This document shows, one piece after another, positions 9,582-19,319 of a stretch of DNA of 64,000 bases. The notes under the pieces are model-generated. The model searched no databases. It worked only from the letters and a program-made list of their open reading frames with translations, and was not told the DNA's origin. The stretch is from contig SWDG01000025.1 of the NCBI GenBank assembly GCA_005116965.1, positions 299,883 through 363,882 on the forward strand, in the 5' to 3' direction. The DNA comes from Nitrospira sp. (GTDB lineage Bacteria > Nitrospirota > Nitrospiria > Nitrospirales > Nitrospiraceae). Position numbers and translations under genes: made by a program. Every line of letters begins with the position of its first letter. Position 1 is the stretch's first letter.

Positions 9582-9986
9582 ATGATGATACTGCCAATGA
9601 TTAGCCGAAAGTCCTATGTTCCGTTGGATGGCCGCTATTCCGAACGTGTAACTGTCACGTGTCGGGTGCGCTATGTCGGTGAAGTTCCGACGCAGCCTCA
9701 CCAGGGGGAGGGGCTCACCAAAAACATATCTGTTTCTGGTTGCCACATCATCAGCGACCGTCCGGTGACACGAGGAACACTCTTGACACTTACCATTGCG
9801 CTTCCCGATGGATTGCCTCAGCTTTCATTGAAGTCAGCGCATGTTGTGTGGGTGTCGGGTTGTCAATTTTCTGTCCGATTTATGGATCTGAGCCAAGACC
9901 ATCGGAAGCGGTTGCAATCTTTCATTTGGAAAAGCATCTCCCATCAAACCGTAAGCGATCAACGAACTCGATTCCGGCTGATGTAG
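9582..9986 (+). CDS. PilZ domain protein
   Basis: RYSERVTVTCRVRYVG...NISVSGCHI...VVWVSGCQFSVRF. Confidence 0.7.
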   Translation: MMILPMISRKSYVPLDGRYSERVTVTCRVRYVGEVPTQPHQGEGLTKNISVSGCHIISDRPVTRGTLLTLTIALPDGLPQLSLKSAHVVWVSGCQFSVRFMDLSQDHRKRLQSFIWKSISHQTVSDQRTRFRLM

Positions 9987-10342
9987 TCCAACCCTTATCC
10001 CCTCCTGCCTATAGTACCACGATCATTTTCATAACTGAGATCAGAACGCTCATCAACTCATAAGACCTCACGTACGACGTTCAGAACCAGGCCTCCCTTC
10101 AAGCAGTTACATAACAGATTGATTTATTGTCAATCGCCTTCCCCTCTTTTGGATTGGACGCTCCCCCTCATCTGGTGGGAAGGCAAGGTTGACACTTAGC
10201 GCTAGCCTTCATCCATACGAAATTTCGAATACAGACTGCACTGCGGCAAGACAGAAAGAGACTTTTGGACTCAAGCGTTTAACAAGTCAGGACTGAGTCA
10301 ATCAATCCCATCCAAATGGGGATATAACCAGGAGGTTTAACG

Positions 10343-10738
10343 ATGAGACAGATGAAACACTTGAGACAGTCGGAAGTGCCTTACTCATCGCATTCGATTG
10401 AGCGTCGCAAAATGAGAAGAAGTTGTGTCTCCTTGGCGCTTATGTACTCCGGAGTCAACGGGGACGACGTTCTTATTGGAGACGGTAGCGCTGTTGACCT
10501 ATCCGAAGGCGGGGTGGGCATTCGTGGAAACTGTCCCGTCAAGATTGGCATGGAGTTGACCTTGTTCTTATATCTTCCGGACGAGGAGGAACCCCTGTTC
10601 GTTTCGGAAGTGGTGGTCTCCTGGACGACGGGATCTTTGTTTGGCGTGGAACTGAATGAAGTGAGCCTCCGCGATGGCGATCGGTTGCGGACACTTCTCC
10701 TCGTCCAATCAGCTGCCCAAGCGGAGTCGGTTCAATGA
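10343..10738 (+). CDS. PilZ domain protein
   Basis: ERRKMRRSC...VDLSEGGVGIRG; good RBS (aggagg) upstream. Confidence 0.75.
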   Translation: MRQMKHLRQSEVPYSSHSIERRKMRRSCVSLALMYSGVNGDDVLIGDGSAVDLSEGGVGIRGNCPVKIGMELTLFLYLPDEEEPLFVSEVVVSWTTGSLFGVELNEVSLRDGDRLRTLLLVQSAAQAESVQ

Positions 10739-10817
10739 TCCTACTATTGCAACCTAGTAGGGAATGTTCAACTCTAGTAAGCCATCTCACCTTGTCTTCT
10801 GGACGCGCGCCATGCTA

Positions 10818-10851
10818 ATTCATGGCGAGTGATTACTTACTCACCATGAAT
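10818..10851. terminator. Hairpin between the PilZ gene and the RND operon
   Basis: attcatggcgagt / actcaccatgaat, 13-bp stem with one G-T pair. Confidence 0.4.
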
Positions 10852-11053
10852 AGGGCACGAACATCGTCTCGTCAACGACATCAACCATCCCCAACCTTCA
10901 GCCATAAACAGCAGGGCTACGGGCATCAGTGAGGCGCTACTCTGCAAACACTTTCCGACCAAGCATGCCCAGTACAACGCAATTTTCTCATAAAATGCGC
11001 ATGCTCCGACTTGCGCGAAGCTGGCGACGGGCGCGTAAACGACAGGCACTACC

Positions 11054-12241
11054 ATGAGTCGACTCCTCCGACATCCATTCGTCACTCTCGGAATCATTAT
11101 CTTCATTGCGATCACCATTCTTGTAGCCTTTCGCCTGAGCACAGTCTCCAAAACCGACAAGAAGACGGCACGGCTCATTACAGTCGGTATTGTGTCTCCG
11201 CTCCGACAGGATCTCGATATTCGTCTGGCCTACACAGCGGACATCTCGCCCAATCAAGTCGTCAATATCTTCTCACGGGTTGACGGATATATCACCAAAC
11301 TACATGTCGATAAGGGCGATTACGTCAGAGCGAGCCAGTTGCTCGTTGAAATCGATCATACGGACTATCAACATGCCGTCAATCAGGCAAAAGCCAATCT
11401 GTCAGCCGCCAAGGCGAAGGTCTCACAACAGGATGCGGTCGTCCGCAACGCCAAGCTGACGCTCGATCGTGTGCAGACCCTCATCAAAGACCAATTTGTC
11501 TCACAGCAAGACCTCGATACGGCGCTGGTCAACTTCGACGCCGCCAGTGCCGCACAGGAATCACTCCAGGCGCAGGTCACACAAATGGAGGTGGCCCTGG
11601 CCCAGGCGGAAACACGCTTAGCCTACTCGTACATACGAGCCCCATTTTCCGGCTATATCGCAGAACGAAATTTAGATACCGGGGCCTATGTCAGCAGCGC
11701 GACTGCCAGCACATCGACTATGTCACGAGGCATCATGAGCCTGCATGATATCCATACGGTGCGTGTGCTGATCGAAGTCGTCGAACGAGACATTCCACTG
11801 GTGAAGGTGGGCCAAAAGGCCGAACTCCGTGCCGAAGCTTACCCAGAGTACGTATTCGAAGGAACCGTCACGCGGGTCGTCCAGGCCTTGAATCGCGCGA
11901 CACGCACCATGACGGTGGAAATCGACTTATCAAATAAGGATCGTCGATTAAAAGGCGGGATGTTTGCCCGAGTCGAAGTCATGGTGGGAACCCATCACCA
12001 AGCGTTGCAGATTCCCATTGATGCCGTCAGTCGACTAGAAAACATACAATATATCTATATCGTCCAAGAGGGAAAAGCTCAGCGAGTGGATATCGAAATT
12101 GGTGCCCGTAACGGCAACTATGTAGAAATCACCAAAGGTTTGACGGGTCGTGAACAGATCATCGTCGCAGGCAAAGACTTGGTGCACGACGGTACACCCG
12201 TCCAGCCCCAACCGCTCAACCAAGTGAGGAGTGACGGGTAA
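11054..12241 (+). CDS. RND efflux periplasmic adaptor (membrane fusion protein)
   Basis: VDGYITKLHVDKGDYVRASQLLVEID...LAYSYIRAPFSGYIAERNLDTGAYVS. Confidence 0.9.
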   Translation: MSRLLRHPFVTLGIIIFIAITILVAFRLSTVSKTDKKTARLITVGIVSPLRQDLDIRLAYTADISPNQVVNIFSRVDGYITKLHVDKGDYVRASQLLVEIDHTDYQHAVNQAKANLSAAKAKVSQQDAVVRNAKLTLDRVQTLIKDQFVSQQDLDTALVNFDAASAAQESLQAQVTQMEVALAQAETRLAYSYIRAPFSGYIAERNLDTGAYVSSATASTSTMSRGIMSLHDIHTVRVLIEVVERDIPLVKVGQKAELRAEAYPEYVFEGTVTRVVQALNRATRTMTVEIDLSNKDRRLKGGMFARVEVMVGTHHQALQIPIDAVSRLENIQYIYIVQEGKAQRVDIEIGARNGNYVEITKGLTGREQIIVAGKDLVHDGTPVQPQPLNQVRSDG

Positions 12242-12310
12242 CGGGTGATACGGCTGAAGCGTTCGGCTTCCGTGGTCTCATGATTCACCTCAGTTCCCCA
12301 CCAATCTAGA

Positions 12311-15300
12311 ATGTGGCTCACTCTACTCGCACTACGCAATCGCGTCGGCATTCTGATGTTATCGCTCGCAATGGTGGTACTGGGGCTGACGTCCCTCCAA
12401 CGCCTACCGGTTGACCTCTTCCCGCAAATCCAGGTCCCAGTCGCTTTTGTAGGTGTTGTGTACAAGGGGGCTCCCCCGCTCGACATCGAGCAGAGCGTCG
12501 TCTATCCAATCGAAAAAGCTGTCAGCTCCGCCTCCAATGTCGAACATGTCGAATCCTTCAGTAAGCAGGGTCTCGGGGCCGTCCAGATCTGGTTCAACTG
12601 GGGGGCAGACATCAATGTTGGACAGATGGAAGTGATGCAGCGCATCACACAGATTCTGAACAGCCTCCCGCCGGGGATTCTACAGCCCTTTATCGTGAAG
12701 TTCGACGTCTCCAACATCCCCGTTTCCATTGTGTCGGTGTCGAGCGAGAAGCTGGACGAGCGAGCACTCTATGATCTTGCGTATAACACGATCGCCCCAC
12801 AGATCGAACAAATCGCCAATGTTGCGGCGGCAACCGTCGAGGGCGGCAAGATCCGCCAGATCAATATCAACCTTGACCCGGCACTCCTCAGCGCCCGCGG
12901 ACTCTCAATTCTCGATATCGTAAAGTCCGTCAAAGCCTCCAACTTGATTTTGCCATCTGGCGACATCAAAGCCGGCAACCTCGACTATAACGTCTTTACG
13001 AATACTCAGTTCCGAACAGTCGAGCCAATCCAGGACGTCATCGTGAAGGTCAATCCGCAAGGCAATCCGGTCCGCGTGCGTGACGTAGGAACGGTAACGG
13101 ACTCATCCGACATCCAAACGAACATCGTTCATGCCGATGGTGCCAGATCCGTCTTTCTTCGAGTGAACAAACAACCGATCGCCAATACCGTCGAAGTTGT
13201 GGACGCCCTACGCACAGCCCTTCCCAAGCTGGTCGGTCTCCCCGAGGGCGTGAAACTCGGCATTTCGTTTGATCAATCCCTCTATATCCGGCAATCCATT
13301 CACAATCTTGCCGAACAAGCAGTCCATGGGTCGCTGCTGGCCGCAGCCGTAATTTTGATCTTCTTGCGTAACCTCACGAGTACCGTGATTATTTCCGTGG
13401 CCATTCCGCTCTCCATGCTCGTGACGTTTGTCGTCCTCTATTTTACAGGTCAAACCCTGAACGTCTTCACGCTTGGCGGACTCGCGTTGGGTATCGGCCG
13501 GCTGGTTGATGATTCCATCGTGGAATTGGAAAATATTCAGCGCCACCTCAATGCCAATCCCAGCCGATGGAACAGCATTCTCGATGCCGCTCGAGAAGTC
13601 GCCATGCCGATCCTCGCGTCGACCGTCACCACGGTGGTGGTCTTCCTTCCCATGTTTTTCGTGGTTGGTGTTGCGCGTCTGTTGCTGGTGCCGCTGACTG
13701 TGACCATTGCGATTGCGCTCTTCACTTCCTTCTTAGTCTCCCGCACCGTGACGCCGGCGCTCTGCTACAAGTTCCTCGAACCTGAGCAAGACACTCGGCA
13801 GACCATGCCACACTGGTTTACCACACTAATGGATTGGAGCCGTCGCCGATATGAGTCTCTCGATAGAAGTTACGAAGACTCGTTGCAGTGGGTCCTGGGA
13901 CATCGCCGGATCTTTATCGCTTTAGTGCTGCTAATCTTTGTCGGATCGCTCACCTTGGTTCCGATGATCGGGACTGAGTTTTTGCCGGTTTCCGATGAGA
14001 GTCAGTTTCGCATCGTTCTGCGGGCACCGGTCGGCCAACGGGTTGAAAAGACTGAACAACAAGTCTCAGAAGTCGAACGGGTGCTCCGAGCTAATATTCC
14101 CGCGACCGAATTGGAGACGATCGTCTCCAGTACGGGTATCCTGTCGCAAGGTCGCGCGTCGCTCTTCAACCCCAATACAGGCCCCCATACATCTTCGATG
14201 CAAGTGTACTTGGTCTCACCGGACAAGCGGGCCAGAACTCAAGTCGAGATCATGAACGAGGTGCGTCCGAAGATCGTCAAACTGTTTCCCGGGGTCTCGA
14301 TGTATTTCGACCCCGGGGGTCTCGTCAAACGCGTCACAAGCTTTGGCTCCCAAAAGGCCGTTGATGTGGAAATCTATGGCTATGACTTCGAAAAAGCGAG
14401 AGACGTCATCGCGCGCGTCAAGGAGATCATGGAGCAGACTCCTGGCCTGGCGGACATTGAACCGAGCCGGGAGGAAAACTATCCGGAAATTAACGTGACA
14501 GTGGATCGAGAGAAAGCAGCTCTGCTCGGCATCAGCGAGACCGATGTAGCCAATACTGTCCTGTTTTCCCTGAATGGAAACGGCCAGACCGATCCGATCA
14601 TTTATACGGATCCGCAAAGCGGCAATGAGTACTTCATCAGCGCCTGGTTGGCCGAGGAACACCGAAAGGATCTCAACGATTTGGAGAATATTCTGCTCAT
14701 CGCCAAAGCCGGCGAGCCTGTTCTCCTGAAGAATATCGCGTCGCTCAAGTTGAACGCAGGACCAGTGAAGGTCGATCGGAAGCATTTCCAGCGCGTGGTC
14801 CACATCACGGCCAATCCCACCACCCGCCCCCTTGGTGAGATCGCTGAAGACCTTGAGTCCGCCTTCGCCACGCTCCAGTTACCGGCAGGGTTCAGCATCA
14901 AGCTGGCAGGGCAGATTCAGCAGCAGCGCGAAACATTCCAAGGATTGCAGTTTGCAACCATCCTGGCACTCGTGTTGGTCTATATGGTCATGGCCACCCA
15001 ATTCAAATCACTCATCGACCCCTTCATCATCATGTTTTCGGTACCGATGGGCTTCCCCGGTGTCATCTTGATCCTGTTCCTGACGAACACAACACTGTCC
15101 ACCACGTCGCTGATGGGCATTATCATGATGTTTGGAATTGTCGTCTCAAACGGTGTCTTACTGGTCGATTACACCAACGTCCTCCGCCGCAGAGGCGACG
15201 CACTGCACCGAGCCGTTGTGACGGCTGCACGAACCAGGCTACGCCCGATACTCATGACCTCGCTCGCAACAGTCTTTGGGCTGCTGCCCATGGCGATCGG

Positions 15301-15496
15301 ATTTGGGACAGGCGGTGAAACAAACGCGCCTCTCGCAAGGGCGGTTGTCGGAGGGTTGAGCGTTTCTACCCTCCTCACGCTGTTTCTCGTTCCAACGATG
15401 TATCTGATTGTAGAGGAGTATTTCCCGAGGAGACTCGAAGAAGCAGCGAAGGGTCAGGAAGTGGGCGCCATTGGCGCCACCTCGGTTCCGGAATAG
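12311..15496 (+). CDS. RND efflux permease (AcrB/HAE1-type)
   Basis: 1061 aa; GRLVDDSIVELENIQRHL, FGIVVSNGVLLVDYTN, RLRPILMTSLATVFGLLPMAIGFGTGGE. Confidence 0.95.
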   Translation: MWLTLLALRNRVGILMLSLAMVVLGLTSLQRLPVDLFPQIQVPVAFVGVVYKGAPPLDIEQSVVYPIEKAVSSASNVEHVESFSKQGLGAVQIWFNWGADINVGQMEVMQRITQILNSLPPGILQPFIVKFDVSNIPVSIVSVSSEKLDERALYDLAYNTIAPQIEQIANVAAATVEGGKIRQININLDPALLSARGLSILDIVKSVKASNLILPSGDIKAGNLDYNVFTNTQFRTVEPIQDVIVKVNPQGNPVRVRDVGTVTDSSDIQTNIVHADGARSVFLRVNKQPIANTVEVVDALRTALPKLVGLPEGVKLGISFDQSLYIRQSIHNLAEQAVHGSLLAAAVILIFLRNLTSTVIISVAIPLSMLVTFVVLYFTGQTLNVFTLGGLALGIGRLVDDSIVELENIQRHLNANPSRWNSILDAAREVAMPILASTVTTVVVFLPMFFVVGVARLLLVPLTVTIAIALFTSFLVSRTVTPALCYKFLEPEQDTRQTMPHWFTTLMDWSRRRYESLDRSYEDSLQWVLGHRRIFIALVLLIFVGSLTLVPMIGTEFLPVSDESQFRIVLRAPVGQRVEKTEQQVSEVERVLRANIPATELETIVSSTGILSQGRASLFNPNTGPHTSSMQVYLVSPDKRARTQVEIMNEVRPKIVKLFPGVSMYFDPGGLVKRVTSFGSQKAVDVEIYGYDFEKARDVIARVKEIMEQTPGLADIEPSREENYPEINVTVDREKAALLGISETDVANTVLFSLNGNGQTDPIIYTDPQSGNEYFISAWLAEEHRKDLNDLENILLIAKAGEPVLLKNIASLKLNAGPVKVDRKHFQRVVHITANPTTRPLGEIAEDLESAFATLQLPAGFSIKLAGQIQQQRETFQGLQFATILALVLVYMVMATQFKSLIDPFIIMFSVPMGFPGVILILFLTNTTLSTTSLMGIIMMFGIVVSNGVLLVDYTNVLRRRGDALHRAVVTAARTRLRPILMTSLATVFGLLPMAIGFGTGGETNAPLARAVVGGLSVSTLLTLFLVPTMYLIVEEYFPRRLEEAAKGQEVGAIGATSVPE

Positions 15497-15502
15497 CCTT
15501 CG

Positions 15503-15841
15503 TCAACGCTCGACAATGTTTGGGAACAAGGACTTCAGCTGCATAGCCAGTCCGATATCCCCGGCGATCTGTAAGCGCCCCGACATCGCCATCGTCATCC
15601 CGCTGAGATGTCCGTTCAGAACCCCGATGCAATCCTCTCCGGTCATCGAGAGGGTCACATGCGGATCGGCATGCGTTCCATCCTTCACGACACAGGTCCC
15701 ATTGTGCACCAGCAGATGGTACTGACCGCCTTGGTTCCCACGGAGATCAAACTGGTAGACGGCCTCAAGATCCTCAGCTGCATCTTTATCGAGTTTTGAT
15801 GGGAGCGAGTCAAATACCTCTTTGACAGTCGTGGCTTTCAT
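15503..15841 (-). CDS. SCP2 sterol-binding domain protein
   Basis: AVYQFDLRGNQGGQYHLLV...DPHVTLSMTGEDCIGVLNGHLSGMTMAMSGRLQIAGDIGLAMQLKSLF. Confidence 0.8.
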   Translation of the reverse strand: MKATTVKEVFDSLPSKLDKDAAEDLEAVYQFDLRGNQGGQYHLLVHNGTCVVKDGTHADPHVTLSMTGEDCIGVLNGHLSGMTMAMSGRLQIAGDIGLAMQLKSLFPNIVER

Positions 15842-15878
15842 AATCTAGATCATGCCCGTGGCAAGGGATGGTTAAATT

Positions 15879-15909
15879 CTTCGGGGGCGCTATGCTCACG
15901 CCCCCGAAG
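15879..15909 (-). terminator. Hairpin downstream of the AdoMetDC-family gene
   Basis: cttcgggggcg / cgcccccgaag perfect 11-bp stem, 9-nt loop. Confidence 0.5.
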
Positions 15910-15932
15910 CACGGTCAACATAAAAGAAGGGT

Positions 15933-16409
15933 TTAGTACCGGAGTGTGGCGGTCGCAACACTACGACTGGCGCCGAAAAATTCCTTCGAAAACGACTCGA
16001 CCACCGTCGGATCATATCCCTTGCAGCTGAAAATGTCGAGGTAGGCGTGATTGGTTTCATTGGCGAAATGGCCGCTGATCAGCGAGGTGGAGATCAGCTG
16101 CACCATGGAGTAGCCGGCCACAGGCCCTTCGCCAAAATCGACGACCTGGCATTCACCGAAGCGCTTCATGTCGATGAGCTCACACAGCTCTACGACATAG
16201 CGTTTTATATATTCCGCATCACGGATAAGTTCGGGTTTGCAATCGTGGAGGTCAACAGCAGTGCAGAGTCCCCATGCCTTACCGCTTCCAACCATGTCTT
16301 GGATCGGTCGGGCAGCAGCTGCAGGGGCGTTGGATGGTAAGATTGTGGACTCGGAACTAGCCGAGGTACTCATAGAGGGGGGTTCCCTTTCTGTAAGAAG
16401 GTTGAGCAC
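15933..16409 (-). CDS. S-adenosylmethionine decarboxylase family protein (divergent)
   Basis: AVDLHDCKPELIRDAEYIKRYVVELCELIDM...LISTSLISGHFANETNHAYLDIFSCKGYDP; start probably at MSTSAS (16373). Confidence 0.75.
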   Translation of the reverse strand: MLNLLTEREPPSMSTSASSESTILPSNAPAAAARPIQDMVGSGKAWGLCTAVDLHDCKPELIRDAEYIKRYVVELCELIDMKRFGECQVVDFGEGPVAGYSMVQLISTSLISGHFANETNHAYLDIFSCKGYDPTVVESFSKEFFGASRSVATATLRY

Positions 16410-16543
16410 GCGGAAACTATCATGCGTGAACTATACCATGATTTGTTTCTCGCGCACGTGAAGTGGTGGAAAATTTTTGGCTCTAGTAAAAAAGCACTGT
16501 CACTCGGTTGACAAGATTTCAACTCTCAGGGACAATATCTCTT

Positions 16544-16720
16544 ATGCCATCCTCTCCAGATCTCGTCCGAGACACACCTCGAATCGAGCTACCCGAGCGC
16601 CTCTGCACGTGGTGCAAGGTGCTCATGCGGAAGCGGCTCGTGGGTGGCAACCAATTTATTCATTACACCTGTCCTAAGTGCATTTTCCAACATACGCGCC
16701 GGCTGGGACCAAAGCCATAA
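16544..16720 (+). CDS. Small zinc-ribbon-like hypothetical protein
   Basis: LCTWCKVLMRKRLVGGNQFIHYTCPKC, two CxxC knuckles. Confidence 0.45.
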   Translation: MPSSPDLVRDTPRIELPERLCTWCKVLMRKRLVGGNQFIHYTCPKCIFQHTRRLGPKP

Positions 16721-17129
16721 GCCTCTGATTGACTCAGTGGCTAAGACCAGCATGCTCCCTGATTGACTCGCTCCTGTAGATTAGGAGCGTCCTTATCCTA
16801 GTTCTGAGTGAGTCATCTTACCCCAAATAGACTGGCTGCAGACTCTCAATTGGCACTCACCAGCTCTTCTGCCTAATCACGTGTCCGTCCTCCCGGCCTC
16901 ATTTATTCCAATTCAAGAACATCCTACCCCGACCGTACAGAGTACTAGACTACCCGCGACGTCACTGGAGCCGTATGAACGAGCCGAGCGACCTGAAATG
17001 AGACGCCTCTCCCCCTGGTAACACATAGCATCTCCAAGGTAGGTCACACACCGACCCTTCACAATTTTAATCTTGCAGGGAAGGAATACAAGGCGAGTGT
17101 GGCCGGCTACGCGTTAGCGTCAACTCCAC

Positions 17130-17453
17130 CTAACCGCGGGACAAACTGCTCTGGACATGATCGTCGAGAAGATGGGTTAATCGCTCCCGATCCTCAGGAC
17201 TGATGGAAATAATTTTCGCGCCTAATTTGGGTGTACGCACGTGAATGACTTCCAACTCGCAGGTTACGGACCGCCCACCCTCAAGCTCTATCAAAAGCTG
17301 GAGTCCATCACCGCGTTTCACGAACAGACGGCTTTCTAGTCGAACGCCGGACTCGCTCACGTCGAGCACCTTGCACGGCGCCGAAAGCGAGCCGCGCTGC
17401 AAACGACCGACACGGCTGACATCGACACGCGAATGCTTACGCTTGAAAGCCAT
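17130..17453 (-). CDS. PilZ domain protein
   Basis: KRKHSRVDVSRVG...LDVSESGVRLES. Confidence 0.75.
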   Translation of the reverse strand: MAFKRKHSRVDVSRVGRLQRGSLSAPCKVLDVSESGVRLESRLFVKRGDGLQLLIELEGGRSVTCELEVIHVRTPKLGAKIISISPEDRERLTHLLDDHVQSSLSRG

Positions 17454-17521
17454 AACCCATCCCCTTTATGTCCGGCATCATAACAGGAGGAAGGATTACG
17501 CCGAAGCAATTACAGAAATGC

Positions 17522-17884
17522 TTAAAGCTGTCTGCCCACCAAGGCGCGCACCTGTTCCATGCGTTTGCGGTTGACACCAAGATCGCTATGGCCCGTGCGC
17601 GACGCAGACCGAAAGTGAACCGTCTTCGTGGTTTCATCGAAGAGAAACTCCACGTCATCGACGAATCGAAGCAGCAGGCTGGTGAACTCGTAGTGGAGAT
17701 AGGACTCGTCCTCTTCGACGAGCTTGGTCCGAGGCAATGTTGCACACGCCGCTTTCAACGCCTCTTTGGCTTCCGCGCGAGGCTTCTTGTACTGGAACGG
17801 CGCGATGGCATGGGTCTCATCAGTCGCATGCGTCGACACGCAATTAGGGCTGGATGGGCAGGGAGAAAGCGTCCGCTGGCTCAT
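17522..17884 (-). CDS. DUF1499 family protein
   Basis: SSPNCVSTHATD...YLHYEFTSLLLRFVDDVEFLFDETTKTVHFRSASRTGHSDLGVNRKRMEQVR. Confidence 0.85.
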   Translation of the reverse strand: MSQRTLSPCPSSPNCVSTHATDETHAIAPFQYKKPRAEAKEALKAACATLPRTKLVEEDESYLHYEFTSLLLRFVDDVEFLFDETTKTVHFRSASRTGHSDLGVNRKRMEQVRALVGRQL

Positions 17885-18075
17885 TGATGCCGCACTGTAC
17901 TCGCTTCGATCACCGCCCGCAACCCAATCTCCGACACCAGTACAGCATGAGACGGAATACGCGATAGAAGGCTCCTGTCTCGAATAGACAACAGGGTCGC
18001 CTATCTGGACTACTCGCCCAGTCCCTTCCCCTCATCAAGTAACGTGAGGCCACTCAACCGTTTCATGATCAGCAT

Positions 18076-19185
18076 TCAATACGACACCGTCGCCAAGGTT
18101 GGCTGCTTCTCACCCTGCTCCACCACCGTAACCGAGACCCGTCCGACAATGCGCCCATCGGAGGCTTCGATATCGACACGCCAGTCGCCTGGGTCCAGTC
18201 CCTGTTTGAAACTGTACGCCCGATACCCACCCTCGCGTCCTCCTGAAATCTTGATTGGGATTTTGTCAGCATGGGTGAAAGGCTTGTCACTGTTTGGCCG
18301 GAAATACCAATGGTGATAGATCGTGGTATTGAGATCGACCGGCGCAAAGACCCCGGTAAAGCAGTAGATCGGCGTGTTCGCGGGATAGGTCGTATCGGAG
18401 CGCTTCCAGATCTCATACCACTCTTTTTCAAAAGCCAGTTCGAACTGATCGCCGGCTCGCTTCACGTCATGATAGATCCCTCCAAACTTGAACGACAACG
18501 GCACAGGTGGGATCCAATTAAGGAAATAGAACCCGACCAGCAGGCCGATCAATGCCGAAGCGGGGACGGTCATCCCAATCGCCTCGCGGCGTGATCGATC
18601 GGGATTATTACGATAGATCAACTGCGCCACTCGCAAGACCACCGCAACGCTCAGCATTGCTCCGATCACAAAGATGATCGAGTTCATGAAGCCCGTTATC
18701 ACGGGGAGAAAAAACGTGAAGAACGCGAAACACACCACGGCATAAAGGCCGATCAACAGTCGAAGATTTGAGAGTCGGTCACGCAAAAACTCGTTGGCCA
18801 CCAAGAGCATGATCAGCAGCGCAAAAAAGACCGCTGTGCCGGTGAACGTGGCGCTTCGTGAGTAGAAAATTGCATAGGCACTGAAGAGGCCACCCAACAG
18901 GAACTGACTCGCCATGGGATAGTAAGGACGGCTTTCCAACACCCAGCGTGTCAAACGGGAATACGAGGCGAGCTTGGCATGGTCAGATGGACGCTCGACC
19001 CCCAATCGTCCCGTCAATACGATCAGGGCCCCGAGTAAGACCAGATAGAGGAGCAGAATCAAGTTATCCAGCAGCCGGTCGATTCGTGTGAGCGTGAGCG
19101 TGTCGTAGGTCACGCCGGAGAGGAAGCACACGGCTGGCATGAAGGGTTTAGCCAGAACGGACTGAATCTTTGCCAGGGGACTCAT
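18076..19185 (-). CDS. Polytopic membrane protein with C-terminal DUF2914-like domain
   Basis: Multiple TM segments then YCFTGVFAPVDLNTTIYHHWYFRPNSD...GLDPGDWRVDIEASDGRIVGRVSVTV. Confidence 0.7.
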   Translation of the reverse strand: MSPLAKIQSVLAKPFMPAVCFLSGVTYDTLTLTRIDRLLDNLILLLYLVLLGALIVLTGRLGVERPSDHAKLASYSRLTRWVLESRPYYPMASQFLLGGLFSAYAIFYSRSATFTGTAVFFALLIMLLVANEFLRDRLSNLRLLIGLYAVVCFAFFTFFLPVITGFMNSIIFVIGAMLSVAVVLRVAQLIYRNNPDRSRREAIGMTVPASALIGLLVGFYFLNWIPPVPLSFKFGGIYHDVKRAGDQFELAFEKEWYEIWKRSDTTYPANTPIYCFTGVFAPVDLNTTIYHHWYFRPNSDKPFTHADKIPIKISGGREGGYRAYSFKQGLDPGDWRVDIEASDGRIVGRVSVTVVEQGEKQPTLATVSY

Positions 19186-19319
19186 GCCTCTACTCTGCGA
19201 AACATGGTTGGTTTCTTCAATAGAATAGTTGTTGGGGAAAGGAACTCTTGAAGAAGCTCAGATACTCGTCGAGTTGATCTGTTCGCGAAATACACACGAG
19301 CAGCGCGCGTTACGCCAGG

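Noticed and set aside
16725-16790. Repeated ctgattgactc words and hairpin cgctcct-gtagatt-aggagcg in the 16.7-17.1 kb noncoding stretch
   Set aside because: Only two short copies and no T-tract or neighbouring logic; could be chance.
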